Shown: positions 39,493 through 47,778 of the stretch, piece by piece | Numbering within the stretch: the stretch's first letter is position 1 | How the letters are laid out: every line of letters begins with the position of its first letter | Origin: Roseobacter cerasinus | GTDB lineage: Bacteria > Pseudomonadota > Alphaproteobacteria > Rhodobacterales > Rhodobacteraceae | DNA length: 64,000 bases | NCBI RefSeq assembly: GCF_009811755.1 | Contig: NZ_BLIV01000002.1 | Span: forward strand, 427,001-491,000 | Direction of reading: 5' to 3' | Position numbers and translations under genes: made by a program | Notes under the pieces: model-generated | The model's database searches: none | Told to the model about the DNA's origin: nothing | The model's input: the letters and a program-made list of their open reading frames with translations, nothing else

Positions 39493-40493
39493 ACCAGGAT
39501 CTCCTCCACCACGCGCCCGACCCGTGTGGCGGAGCCAGCCTCGTCCAGCGGGTCGCGCCGCAGCCTGTGCGACAGGGCAGAGGGCGCGATGGCCTTGAGG
39601 TGGTCGCGGTGCACCTTGCGCTTGCCCTCATAGGCCGCCAGGGCGCGCGCGGCGCGCAGCAAGGTCAGCTCCCCGCGCAGCCCGTCGGAGCCCAGGGCGA
39701 TGCACAGCGTCGCGCAGTCCTCCAGAATGCTGTCGGGCGTTGCGATTTTCGGCAGCCGTTTACGAGCTTTCAGAATGGCCTCGCGCACGGTGGCATCTTC
39801 CGCGCCGTAGTGCGCCATAAAGGTGGCGTGATCGTTTTCAAATGCATCGCGGCGCTTGATGACCTCGACCCGCTTGGCCACCTCGCCAGGTGATCTGACA
39901 TCCACAGACAAACCAAAGCGGTCCAGCAGCTGCGGGCGCAGCTCCCCCTCCTCCGGGTTGCCGGAGCCGACCAGCACAAAGCGGGCCGCGTGGCGGATCG
40001 AGAGGCCCTCGCGCTCCACCACATTCTCGCCCGATTGCGCCACGTCGAGCAGCAGATCGACGATGTGATCCTCCAGCAGGTTGACCTCATCGATATAGAG
40101 ATAGCCGCGATTAGCCCGCGCCAGCAGCCCGGGTTCAAAGGCCTTTTCGCCGCGTGTGAGCGCGCGTTCGATGTCCAGCGCGCCGACCACCCGGTCTTCG
40201 GTCGCGCCCAGTGGCAGATCGATCACCGGGGTGGGGCGGGAGATGATCTTTTTCGACCCCAGTTCGGCCCAGTCGGGGCAATCGGCGGTTTTTGCGGCGT
40301 TGACAGGGCAGCTTTCCACCGCCCGGATCGGGGGGAGCAGGGCGGCAAGTGCCCGCACCGCCGTCGATTTGCCTGTGCCCCGGTCACCAAAGACCAAAAC
40401 GCCGCCGATGCCCGGGTCGATGGCCGTCAGGACCATCGCGCATTTCATGTCATCCTGTCCGACGATGGCGGAGAAGGGGAACGGTGCGGTCAT
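39489..40493 (-). CDS. bchI: Magnesium chelatase subunit I
   Basis: A 334-aa AAA+ ATPase of Mg chelatase. Walker A is GDRGTGKST (36-44), Walker B YLYIDEVNLL, and a sensor arginine lies in LLDRFGLSVDV. I start at the ATG 40493 (MTAPFPFSAIVGQDDMK), which overlaps the crtA stop by ATGA; the longer open frame is inside crtA. It is expressed with crtA and bchD. Confidence 0.95.
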   Translation of the reverse strand: MTAPFPFSAIVGQDDMKCAMVLTAIDPGIGGVLVFGDRGTGKSTAVRALAALLPPIRAVESCPVNAAKTADCPDWAELGSKKIISRPTPVIDLPLGATEDRVVGALDIERALTRGEKAFEPGLLARANRGYLYIDEVNLLEDHIVDLLLDVAQSGENVVEREGLSIRHAARFVLVGSGNPEEGELRPQLLDRFGLSVDVRSPGEVAKRVEVIKRRDAFENDHATFMAHYGAEDATVREAILKARKRLPKIATPDSILEDCATLCIALGSDGLRGELTLLRAARALAAYEGKRKVHRDHLKAIAPSALSHRLRRDPLDEAGSATRVGRVVEEILV

Positions 40494-41206
40494 GCTGCGG
40501 TCTCCAGAGCGCACAACGGGCTTGCGCCGTTCCAGGACCCACGGTCGCCCAGAATATCGAAGCGGGCATAAAGCTCTTCCGAGAACCATTTGCCGTCGCG
40601 CACGGCGCGGATGGCCGCGGCATGAGGGCCGTTTGTGCGGGCGAAGGCCGCCATCGTCTCCGGGTCGGGCCAGATGGAAAAGGTGATCTGATGCAGCAAG
40701 GGCACTTCTCCGATCCCGATTTTGAAGGCAACGTTCGGGTCGTCACCGACCATGCGGCTGATATCCGGTACCCGGCGCCAGAATTTCAGCGCGGCGGCGG
40801 GTTTTATGGTGGCACGGGTCAGGGCAGCCACCGGTTTGCCGGGGGCGGCTGCGCCGGGCTGAAACGGGGCCTGCCCCGACCAGGCGCCGCGCACGGATGT
40901 CGTGCGCAGGAACAGCGTCCAGCACTCGCTGGCTTGGGACCGGTAGCGTCTGAAAACATCGGTCGTGGCGAGGCGATGAACGGCAGTGTCCTGATCTGGC
41001 CAGCAGGCGAGAATCGCATAGACCCCGGTGTTGGGGATCGGTGTGAAGCCCTCCCCCGTCCCTGATCCGCAGAGCTTCCAGAACCCGATATCCGGCACGC
41101 GCGACATCGCACGCCGCGCCAGACCCATCATGGCAAAGGCCCATATGCGGGACGACGGTTGAGAGAACCGAAAGAAGCTTAAAGATACGACGGGTGTGTC
41201 GGTCAT
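40490..41206 (-). CDS. crtA: Spheroidene monooxygenase
   Basis: A 238-aa enzyme that oxygenates spheroidene to spheroidenone in the presence of O2. Typical segments are VVSLSFFRF at the start, MGLARRAM, the GTGEGFTPIPNTGVYAILACW block and ALTRATIKP. I chose the ATG at 41206; a TTG at 41233 would start inside the PpsR operator. It heads the crtA-bchI-bchD-bchO unit. Two PpsR operators lie between it and crtI. Confidence 0.92.
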   Translation of the reverse strand: MTDTPVVSLSFFRFSQPSSRIWAFAMMGLARRAMSRVPDIGFWKLCGSGTGEGFTPIPNTGVYAILACWPDQDTAVHRLATTDVFRRYRSQASECWTLFLRTTSVRGAWSGQAPFQPGAAAPGKPVAALTRATIKPAAALKFWRRVPDISRMVGDDPNVAFKIGIGEVPLLHQITFSIWPDPETMAAFARTNGPHAAAIRAVRDGKWFSEELYARFDILGDRGSWNGASPLCALETAA

Positions 41207-41227
41207 TGCGCGCTGTATTCCGCCAAG

Positions 41228-41245
41228 TGTCAACTAAGTCTGACA
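41228..41245. promoter_or_regulatory. PpsR/CrtJ operator, crtA side
   Basis: TGTCAACTAAGTCTGACA with TGT-N12-ACA spacing, 21 bp upstream of the crtA start. It pairs with a second site 47 bp away in the crtA-crtI region, as in the classical Rhodobacter arrangement. Confidence 0.85.
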
Positions 41246-41274
41246 CGCTGTATTCAAAATTGGAAGATCACAAT

Positions 41275-41292
41275 TGTAAAGTAAAGTGGACA
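41275..41292. promoter_or_regulatory. PpsR/CrtJ operator, crtI side
   Basis: TGTAAAGTAAAGTGGACA keeps TGT-N12-ACA. The left arm is weaker (TGTAA) and the right arm is GGACA. It ends 19 bp before the crtI ATG. Confidence 0.75.
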
Positions 41293-41295
41293 CAT

Positions 41296-41310
41296 CTACT
41301 GTACCAGTAG
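41296..41310 (+). promoter_or_regulatory. Small hairpin abutting the crtI start codon
   Basis: CTACTG-TAC-CAGTAG is a perfect 6-bp inverted repeat with a 3-nt loop, ending 1 nt before the crtI ATG. It occupies the normal Shine-Dalgarno position, and no good ribosome site is visible. Confidence 0.5.
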
Positions 41311-41311
41311 A

Positions 41312-42856
41312 ATGACACGCGTAGACCCCAACGAATCCGCCCACGCGGCCCAAGGCGGGCGCAACAGGGCCATCGTGATCGGTGCCGGCCTGGGCGGGCT
41401 GGCAGCGGCCATGCGGCTGGGGGCCAAGGGCTACCGCGTCACGGTGATCGACCGGCTCGACGTGCCAGGCGGGCGTGGCTCTGCGATTTGGCAGGATGGT
41501 CACCGCTTTGATCTCGGCCCGACAATTGTGACCGTTCCGCAGCTCTACCGCGAACTTTTTGCGGTTTGCGGGCGCGATTTTGACGACGCGGTTACCCTGA
41601 AATCGCTGGACCCGTTTTACGAGATTCGCTGGCCGGACGGCACCAGGTTCACCGCGCAGCAAGACACAGGCCGCCTGCGAGCCGAAGTGGCGCGGCTTGC
41701 GCCCGGCGACCTGGCCGGGTTCGACAAGTTTCTGGAAGACAGTGCTGCCCGCTATTGGTTCGGGTTCGAAGACCTGGGCCGCCGCTCGATGCATCAGCTT
41801 TGGGAGCTGATCAAAGTGCTGCCCACCTTCGCCAGTCTGCGGGCGGATCGGTCGGTCTATGCGCACGCGGCCCGGCGGGTGAAGGACGAAAAGCTGCGCA
41901 TGGCGCTGAGCTTTCATCCGCTTTTTATCGGCGGTGATCCGTTGCACGTGACGTCAATGTACATCCTTGTGGCCTACCTCGAAAAGGAATTTGGGGTGCA
42001 CTATGCCATGGGCGGCTTGGCGCATATGGCGCGTGCCATGGCGGATGTGATTGAGGATCAGGGCGGCACGCTGCTGATGGAGACGGAGGTCGATGAGATC
42101 GTTGTCCGCGACGGATCTGTCACCGGTGTTCGGCTGGCCACGGGTTTGGAGATGGGGGCCGATATCGTCGTCTCCAATGCCGATTCGGGCCATACCTACA
42201 CCAACCTGCTGAGAAACCACAGGAAACGGCGCTGGACCAAGAAGCGACTGACGCGCACGCGATATTCCATGAGCCTCTTCGTTTGGTACTTCGGCACGAA
42301 GGGCACCGCGCAGGGGTGGCCGGATGTGGGGCACCATACGATCCTGAATGGTCCCCGATACGCTGGTCTGCTGCGCGACATCTTCATCAAGGGCAAGCTC
42401 TGCGACGACATGAGCCTCTATGTGCATCGTCCCTCGGTGACCGACCCGTCGGTGGCGCCTGAGGGCGACGACAGCTTCTATGTGCTCAGCCCGGTGCCGC
42501 ATCTGGGCCACGACAACGGCGTCGACTGGTCCGAGGAAGAACCACGCTACAAGGCGAAGATGTTGAAGATGCTGGAGGAGCAGCTGCTGCCCGGATTGGG
42601 TGAGAAGATCAGCACTGAAGTGGTGTTCACGCCCGAGACCTTCCGCGACCGCTACCTCAGCCCGCTGGGCGCCGGGTTCTCCATCGAGCCGCGCATTCTG
42701 CAAAGCGCGTGGTTCCGCCCGCATAACATCTCAGAAGAGGCCAAGGGGCTGTATCTCGTCGGGGCGGGCACCCATCCGGGTGCGGGTGTGCCGGGTGTGA
42801 TCTCAACCGCCGAAGTCCTCAGCACGCTGGTGCCGGATGCGCAGGTGGCGCGATGA
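41312..42856 (+). CDS. crtI: Phytoene desaturase (neurosporene-forming)
   Basis: A 514-aa FAD-dependent desaturase. The dinucleotide fold AIVIGAGLGGLAAAMRLGAKG (from residue 20), the PGGRGSAIWQDGHRFDLGPTIV region and the C-terminal LYLVGAGTHPGAGVPGVI are the CrtI family blocks. In the spheroidene pathway it makes neurosporene by three desaturations. It starts at 41312 without a clear ribosome site and overlaps crtB by ATGA. Confidence 0.95.
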   Translation: MTRVDPNESAHAAQGGRNRAIVIGAGLGGLAAAMRLGAKGYRVTVIDRLDVPGGRGSAIWQDGHRFDLGPTIVTVPQLYRELFAVCGRDFDDAVTLKSLDPFYEIRWPDGTRFTAQQDTGRLRAEVARLAPGDLAGFDKFLEDSAARYWFGFEDLGRRSMHQLWELIKVLPTFASLRADRSVYAHAARRVKDEKLRMALSFHPLFIGGDPLHVTSMYILVAYLEKEFGVHYAMGGLAHMARAMADVIEDQGGTLLMETEVDEIVVRDGSVTGVRLATGLEMGADIVVSNADSGHTYTNLLRNHRKRRWTKKRLTRTRYSMSLFVWYFGTKGTAQGWPDVGHHTILNGPRYAGLLRDIFIKGKLCDDMSLYVHRPSVTDPSVAPEGDDSFYVLSPVPHLGHDNGVDWSEEEPRYKAKMLKMLEEQLLPGLGEKISTEVVFTPETFRDRYLSPLGAGFSIEPRILQSAWFRPHNISEEAKGLYLVGAGTHPGAGVPGVISTAEVLSTLVPDAQVAR

Positions 42857-43890
42857 TCGCGCCCTCAGATCTGGAGCACTGCCGCGAGGCGATCCGGCAT
42901 GGGTCGCTGTCGTTCCATGCCGCCTCCAAGGTCCTGCCTGCGCGGGTGCGTGACCCGTCACTGGCGCTCTATGCGTTTTGCCGTCTGGCCGATGATGAGG
43001 TGGACCTGAAGGCTGAGAAGATCGAGGCCGTGTTGCGGTTGCGAGACCGGCTTGACGATGTCTATGCGGGCAAGCCCAGAGACGCAGCGCCCGACCGGGC
43101 CTTTGCCGCCCTTGTCGAAGATTTCGAGATGCCGCGCGCGCTGCCGGATGCGCTGTTGGAAGGCTTGGCCTGGGATGCGGATGGGCGGCGGTATGCAACC
43201 CTGTCGGACGTTCGGGGCTACTCCGCCCGCGTGGCCTCCGCCGTGGGGGCTATGATGTGCGTGCTGATGGGGGTGCGCGATGCCGACGCACTGGCACGTG
43301 CGTGCGATCTTGGCGTCGCCATGCAGTTGACCAACATCGCGCGGGATGTTGGCGAAGACGCGCTGGAGAAGCGCATCTACCTGCCCACCGATTGGCTGCA
43401 GGAGGCCGGGATCGAACCGGAGCAGTTTCTGGCGGATCCGAAGCCCACCAAGGCCGTGCGCATGATGGTCAAACGTCTGGTGATGGAAGCGAACCGCCTC
43501 TACATGCGGTCGGAGGCCGGGATCAGCGCGTTGCCGCGTCGGTGCCGCCCGGGCATCTATGCGGCGCGGTTCATCTATGCGGGGATCGGCGGGCAACTGA
43601 CGGCCATGGGGTACGATTCGATCTCGGCACGCGCGCGGACGAGCAAGCTGCAAAAGCTGGGCTGGCTTGGGCAATCGATGATGCTGGCCGCCACAAGCAC
43701 GGTTATGCCGCAGTCTCCGGTGCTCTATGCGCAGCCTTTGGAGGAAGTGGCCTTCCTTGTCACGGCGACGGCGCGCGGGCAGGCCAAAGTGTCGCGCAGC
43801 GATACGCTGATCTCGGTGCTGACGGCCTTGGAGCAACGGCGTCATGAACAGCGCGCGCGCTTGACCACGCCACGGCGGGGTCTAACCTAG
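42853..43890 (+). CDS. crtB: Phytoene synthase
   Basis: A 345-aa trans-isoprenyl diphosphate synthase that joins two GGPP molecules to phytoene. The two aspartate motifs are LADDEVD (near residue 46) and NIARDVGED (near residue 160). RIYLPTDWL follows. It is coupled to crtI by ATGA and followed by tspO after 4 bp. Confidence 0.95.
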   Translation: MIAPSDLEHCREAIRHGSLSFHAASKVLPARVRDPSLALYAFCRLADDEVDLKAEKIEAVLRLRDRLDDVYAGKPRDAAPDRAFAALVEDFEMPRALPDALLEGLAWDADGRRYATLSDVRGYSARVASAVGAMMCVLMGVRDADALARACDLGVAMQLTNIARDVGEDALEKRIYLPTDWLQEAGIEPEQFLADPKPTKAVRMMVKRLVMEANRLYMRSEAGISALPRRCRPGIYAARFIYAGIGGQLTAMGYDSISARARTSKLQKLGWLGQSMMLAATSTVMPQSPVLYAQPLEEVAFLVTATARGQAKVSRSDTLISVLTALEQRRHEQRARLTTPRRGLT

Positions 43891-43894
43891 CAGT

Positions 43895-44377
43895 ATGTTT
43901 TGGCTTTTGTTCTGCATCTTCTTTGCAGCCTGTCTCGGCGCGGGCGTGACCGGTGGGCTCTTCGCCCCGGGGCCGTGGTATCGCGCCTTGACCAAGCCCT
44001 GGTTCACGCCGCCCGACTGGGTGTTCCCGGTGACCTGGATGGTGCTTTACATCTGCATCGCCGTGGCCGGCGCCCGCATTGCCATGCTGCAGGGCAACGG
44101 CGTCGCGATGGCGTTCTGGGCCTTGCAGATTGCGCTGAACGGGCTGTGGACCCCGGTCTTCTTTGGGCTGAAAAACATCCGTTTGGGGATGGCCGTGGTC
44201 TCCGTGCTCTGGCTGTCGGTGCTCAGCGGCCTGCTGGCGATGTGGCAGATTGATGTGATCTCCGGTCTGCTCTTTGTGCCTTACCTGATCTGGGTGAGCA
44301 TCGCGGCAGCGCTGAATGCGGGCGTCTGGCGGCTGAACCCCGACGTGGCGCGGAACCCGCCGCCCGCGCCCTCCTGA
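43895..44377 (+). CDS. tspO: TspO/MBR (CrtK) tryptophan-rich sensory protein
   Basis: A 160-aa membrane protein with five predicted helices and the family motif region WYRALTKPWFTPPDWVFPVTW, plus NGLWTPVFFGL. TspO binds porphyrins and in Rhodobacter represses photosynthesis genes in response to oxygen. Its place after crtB (formerly crtK) is conserved. It is convergent with crtC, with 3 bp between their stops. Confidence 0.93.
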   Translation: MFWLLFCIFFAACLGAGVTGGLFAPGPWYRALTKPWFTPPDWVFPVTWMVLYICIAVAGARIAMLQGNGVAMAFWALQIALNGLWTPVFFGLKNIRLGMAVVSVLWLSVLSGLLAMWQIDVISGLLFVPYLIWVSIAAALNAGVWRLNPDVARNPPPAPS

Positions 44378-44380
44378 TCG

Positions 44381-45400
44381 TCAGCCGAAACTCCAGCTGC
44401 GGCGGCGGGGCACGCGCACGGCCAGCATCGGTTTCAGGAAGGGGCTGCGAAAGCGCCGGAGATCCAGGGCCTCATGCACGCCGGTGACCTTTGCGCCGTC
44501 CAGCTGCGTCTCAACGGCAGCGCGGGTGTAGAAAGGGGCATCGAGCATGGCCAGCGTCTGGCGCGGCTTGAACCCGGCATCGGCCCGCGTTTCGCGCTTG
44601 ACCGCCCAGAGGCTGCGGCCCAGCCGCGCCTTCGGGGGCAGGGCGGTGGCCTGGGCCTCACCGGTCGCACCAAAGCGGACAGCAGTGGCCAGCTCAGAGC
44701 CATCGCGCCGTGTCGCATCGTAAAAGCAGGTCGCGCCAGAGCCTGTGGGGAAGCGTCCCCAGGTCCAATAGCTGAAATCCTCTTCCAGCGCGCGCGTGCC
44801 GAAGTTGGCGTCGAAATAGCCTTCGCCCTGCCACTGCCAGCCGGGGCGGTCGATATCGACCTCAATGCGCGCGCGGGGGGCAAAGGGGCGCCAGATATGG
44901 GCGCTGTCTTCTGTCAACGGCAATTCAACCTGGGTCAGCGCCGAAGGGATCACGCGGATTTGCCCGCGTATGCGATTGATCAGCGGCGGGCTTGAGATCT
45001 CGTTGATGTCGATCACCAGCTGATCCCTGTCCCAGCGCATCATTGAGGGGCCGACCTCGAATCGCGATGCCGTCTGCCGCAGGGCCGAGGCGCCCCGATC
45101 CGTCATGGTAAAGCGCCCGCCGGGTCCGTAGGTCGCGACGTTGATGCAGACGTGGTTCTGCGGGTTGCGACGGCCCGACCAGCGGTACCAGGGCGAGAAA
45201 ACCGAGCCTATGAAGCCGATCACCGACACCGCGCGGGTGCCGCACGCGCTCAGGCCGTCGACATACCACCACGCATAGCCGTTTGGGCCGACATGGATGT
45301 CGAAGTTTGGCCGCTCAAGATCGCCTCGGCCGCGTGCCGGGCGGAGAGGGTCGCCATCGGCACGCCCGCCCCCGGATGCGTCCCGCCGCCCGCCAGCCAT
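44381..45400 (-). CDS. crtC: Hydroxyneurosporene (acyclic carotenoid 1,2-) hydratase
   Basis: A 339-aa enzyme that hydrates neurosporene to the 1-hydroxy product in spheroidene synthesis. Core family segments are GYAWWYVDG, SVIGFIGSVFSPWYRWSGR, NHVCINVATYGPGG and YFDANFGTRALEEDFSYWTWGR. The only good in-frame start before GYAWWY is the ATG at 45400 with AAGGGA upstream; this makes a 151-bp overlap with crtD. The first about 38 residues are low-complexity (Gly, Arg, Asp) and lie entirely in that overlap, so a shorter protein from an internal GTG cannot be excluded. Confidence 0.9.
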   Translation of the reverse strand: MAGGRRDASGGGRADGDPLRPARGRGDLERPNFDIHVGPNGYAWWYVDGLSACGTRAVSVIGFIGSVFSPWYRWSGRRNPQNHVCINVATYGPGGRFTMTDRGASALRQTASRFEVGPSMMRWDRDQLVIDINEISSPPLINRIRGQIRVIPSALTQVELPLTEDSAHIWRPFAPRARIEVDIDRPGWQWQGEGYFDANFGTRALEEDFSYWTWGRFPTGSGATCFYDATRRDGSELATAVRFGATGEAQATALPPKARLGRSLWAVKRETRADAGFKPRQTLAMLDAPFYTRAAVETQLDGAKVTGVHEALDLRRFRSPFLKPMLAVRVPRRRSWSFG

Positions 45401-46800
45401 AGTCCCTTTACCGCTGTCTGCGCCGTTGGGCGCTTCAGCGCGGCGGTCAGCCCGTGCGGGGTTTGCCCGTAGAGCGCGCCGAGCGTCTGCGGAAACATCT
45501 CGGCGAAGCGTTGTGGTGTCGTGATCGTCGCCGTTGTGGGTGTCGGGGACATAGTCACGCCCATGTCCGCCATCCTCTGCATGATCTGATGATGCCATAT
45601 GTCCAAATCCCTTGGAGGGGTAAAAGTTGAAGTTGCCGGGGCGTTTGAGATGATCTCGAACCGCTCGACGGCCGGAGGCGCGCGCCCCTGGCCGCGATCT
45701 TCGGCACAGAGGTAGAGGGTTGGGTCTTTGGGGATGCGTCCGGCGGCCAGATCGTCGAATTCCGACTGCAGATCATCCCCGAAAAAGACGTTGTGATGCG
45801 CCAGTGGCACGCCCGAGGGCGTCGCCGCAAAGCTGTGCACCCGGGCCGAGAAAGAGCGGGGCAGGCGCGTGGTTTGCGGCGCGATACCGCTGACGTCGGC
45901 ACCAAGGCTGCCGGCGGCCAGCGCACGTGGATCGCCCGCATAGACGATGGTCTCGGCCTGCAGGTAAGCGCCGTCTTCGGTCATCACGCCGGTCGCCCGG
46001 CCCTGTCTGACCGTGATGTCCGCGACATGGGTTTGCGTCAGCACGTCCACGCCGCGCGCCAGCGCCAGTTTGGTCAGCGCATCGGTCAGCCGGTGCATGC
46101 CGCCGTCGACAACCCAAACCCCCGCTGCTTCTGCCTGCCAGATCAGGGACAGCAGCGCCGGGCTGAGATGGGGTGCGCCGCCCACATAGGTGGCATAGCG
46201 CCCAAAAAGCTGTGCGAGGCGGCGGTCGCTGAACTGGCGTTTGAGCATTTGCGCCAATGTCGACAGCGGGGCCATGGCCGGAATGAGGTCAGGCTGGCGC
46301 AGAACATGCGGCACAAGCTGCCCCATGCGCGGACGCGGCGCCTGCATCACCGGTGCGTCAAACGCCTGAAACAGCCGGGTCGTGCGCTGGTGGAAGCGTC
46401 GGAATTGATCCGCCGCCGTAGGGCCTGCGAAGTCGGCAATCGCCGCCGCACTTTTGTCAGCATCCGCGTAGAGATCCAAGCAGCTGCCATCGGACCAGAA
46501 ATGCCGGGCCAGCACCTCCTGCCGGATCAGCGTCACGTGATCATCCAGCCGTTCGCCCGCCGTGGCAAAGAGGTCGTCAAACACATGTCGCAGTGTCAGC
46601 ACCGTGGGGCCTGCATCCACCGGCCCGGCCTGGCTAGGCACGGTTCGGATCTTGCCGCCGGTATGGGTGTGTCGCTCCACCAGGGTCACGCGCAGGCCGC
46701 CAACCGCCAGCCGCAGCGCCGTTGCAAGCCCTGCGATGCCCGCGCCAATGACAATCGCCTTGGGTTGGGTGCGCTGCGGAAGGAGGGATTTCGCTGCCAT
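45250..46800 (-). CDS. crtD: Methoxyneurosporene dehydrogenase (1-hydroxycarotenoid 3,4-desaturase)
   Basis: A 516-aa CrtI-family FAD enzyme that introduces the 3,4 double bond in the spheroidene pathway. It has AIVIGAGIAGLATALRLAVGG at the N-terminus and LWLAGGGTHPGAGVPMATLS near the C-terminus. I start at the ATG 46800; the frame continues 20 codons up into the PpsR operators, so that part is unlikely to be translated. It is divergent from crtE and overlaps crtC by 151 bp. Confidence 0.93.
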   Translation of the reverse strand: MAAKSLLPQRTQPKAIVIGAGIAGLATALRLAVGGLRVTLVERHTHTGGKIRTVPSQAGPVDAGPTVLTLRHVFDDLFATAGERLDDHVTLIRQEVLARHFWSDGSCLDLYADADKSAAAIADFAGPTAADQFRRFHQRTTRLFQAFDAPVMQAPRPRMGQLVPHVLRQPDLIPAMAPLSTLAQMLKRQFSDRRLAQLFGRYATYVGGAPHLSPALLSLIWQAEAAGVWVVDGGMHRLTDALTKLALARGVDVLTQTHVADITVRQGRATGVMTEDGAYLQAETIVYAGDPRALAAGSLGADVSGIAPQTTRLPRSFSARVHSFAATPSGVPLAHHNVFFGDDLQSEFDDLAAGRIPKDPTLYLCAEDRGQGRAPPAVERFEIISNAPATSTFTPPRDLDIWHHQIMQRMADMGVTMSPTPTTATITTPQRFAEMFPQTLGALYGQTPHGLTAALKRPTAQTAVKGLWLAGGGTHPGAGVPMATLSARHAAEAILSGQTSTSMSAQTAMRGGMSTA

Positions 46801-46828
46801 ATGCAATTGTTGACTCGTCGCCGCAAAC

Positions 46829-46846
46829 TGTCCAGTATGATTTACA
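46829..46846. promoter_or_regulatory. PpsR/CrtJ operator, crtD side
   Basis: TGTCCAGTATGATTTACA with TGT-N12-ACA spacing, 28 bp upstream of the crtD ATG. It is less symmetric than the others and lies 24 bp from the next site. Confidence 0.7.
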
Positions 46847-46852
46847 CTTTTG

Positions 46853-46870
46853 TGTCCCATTTGAGTGACA
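46853..46870. promoter_or_regulatory. PpsR/CrtJ operator, crtE side
   Basis: TGTCCCATTTGAGTGACA with TGT-N12-ACA spacing, ending 23 bp before the crtE ATG. The centre is 24 bp from the crtD-side site, about two helical turns, which suits cooperative tetramer binding. Confidence 0.8.
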
Positions 46871-46893
46871 CTTTGCCGAAGAAAGGGCGCCGT

Positions 46894-47778
46894 ATGAGTA
46901 TGAGCACGCGCATCGAGGGGGCGATTTCTTCAGCAGTCGCAGTTGGACAGGGCCGAGGTGCGGTACCGGCCCGCCTGGCCTCTGCGCTGGACTATGCGAC
47001 CGCGCCGGGCGGGGCAAGGATCCGGCCAACGATTCTCATGTCGGTGGCGCTGGCCTGCGGCGATGATCACCCCGCCCTGTCGGACGCAGCCGCTTCGGCG
47101 TTGGAGATGATCCACTGCGCCAGCCTCGTGCACGATGATCTGCCCTGTTTTGACGACGCAGCGACCCGCCGGGGCAAGCCTTCGGTTCACAAGGCCTACT
47201 CGGAACCGCTGGCCGTGCTGACGGGAGACAGCCTGATCGTATTGGCCTTCGAAACACTGGCGCGGCAGTCGCATTATGCGCCGGATCGGGTGGCGCAGCT
47301 GATCATGACGCTGGCGCAACGCACGGGAATGCCGGGCGGCATCTGCGCCGGGCAGGGCTGGGAGAGTGAGGCCGAAGTGGATCTCTCCGCCTACCATCAG
47401 GCGAAAACAGGTGCTTTGTTCATCGCTGCGACCCAGATGGGGGCCACTGCGGCGGGGCAGGATGCCGAGCCGTGGTTCGAACTTGGCGCCCGGATTGGCG
47501 AAGCGTTTCAGGTGGCCGACGATCTGCGCGATGCGCTTTACGACGCGGAGACGCTGGGCAAGCCGGTTGGGCAGGATGATCTGCACGGGCGGCCCAACGC
47601 TGTGTCGCTATTAGGGGTGCAGGGCGCAATCTCCCGGCTGAAAGACATACTCAGCGGCGCGATTTCCTCTATCCCGTCCTGCCCCGGCGAGGCGCAGCTG
47701 GCCGAGATGGTGCGCACCTATGCCGAACGTCTGACCCCGGTTGCACCCAATGCTGCGGTGCGGCCCAGCAATGTCTGA
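46894..47778 (+). CDS. crtE: Geranylgeranyl diphosphate synthase
   Basis: A 294-aa trans-prenyltransferase supplying GGPP to CrtB and BchG/BchP. The first aspartate-rich motif is HDDLPCFDD and the second VADDLRD; GGKxxRP-type binding is in GGARIRPTI. The frame stays open about 1.1 kb upstream, antisense to crtD, but the real start is the ATG at 46894 after the PpsR sites (a second ATG at 46900 is possible). It overlaps crtF by 8 nt. Confidence 0.93.
   Translation: MSMSTRIEGAISSAVAVGQGRGAVPARLASALDYATAPGGARIRPTILMSVALACGDDHPALSDAAASALEMIHCASLVHDDLPCFDDAATRRGKPSVHKAYSEPLAVLTGDSLIVLAFETLARQSHYAPDRVAQLIMTLAQRTGMPGGICAGQGWESEAEVDLSAYHQAKTGALFIAATQMGATAAGQDAEPWFELGARIGEAFQVADDLRDALYDAETLGKPVGQDDLHGRPNAVSLLGVQGAISRLKDILSGAISSIPSCPGEAQLAEMVRTYAERLTPVAPNAAVRPSNV

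Noticed and set aside
45793-46893. A 661-codon plus-strand frame that runs into crtE
   Set aside because: Its first 1.1 kb is antisense to crtD and has arginine/glutamine-rich shadow composition; the true crtE start follows the PpsR sites at 46894.
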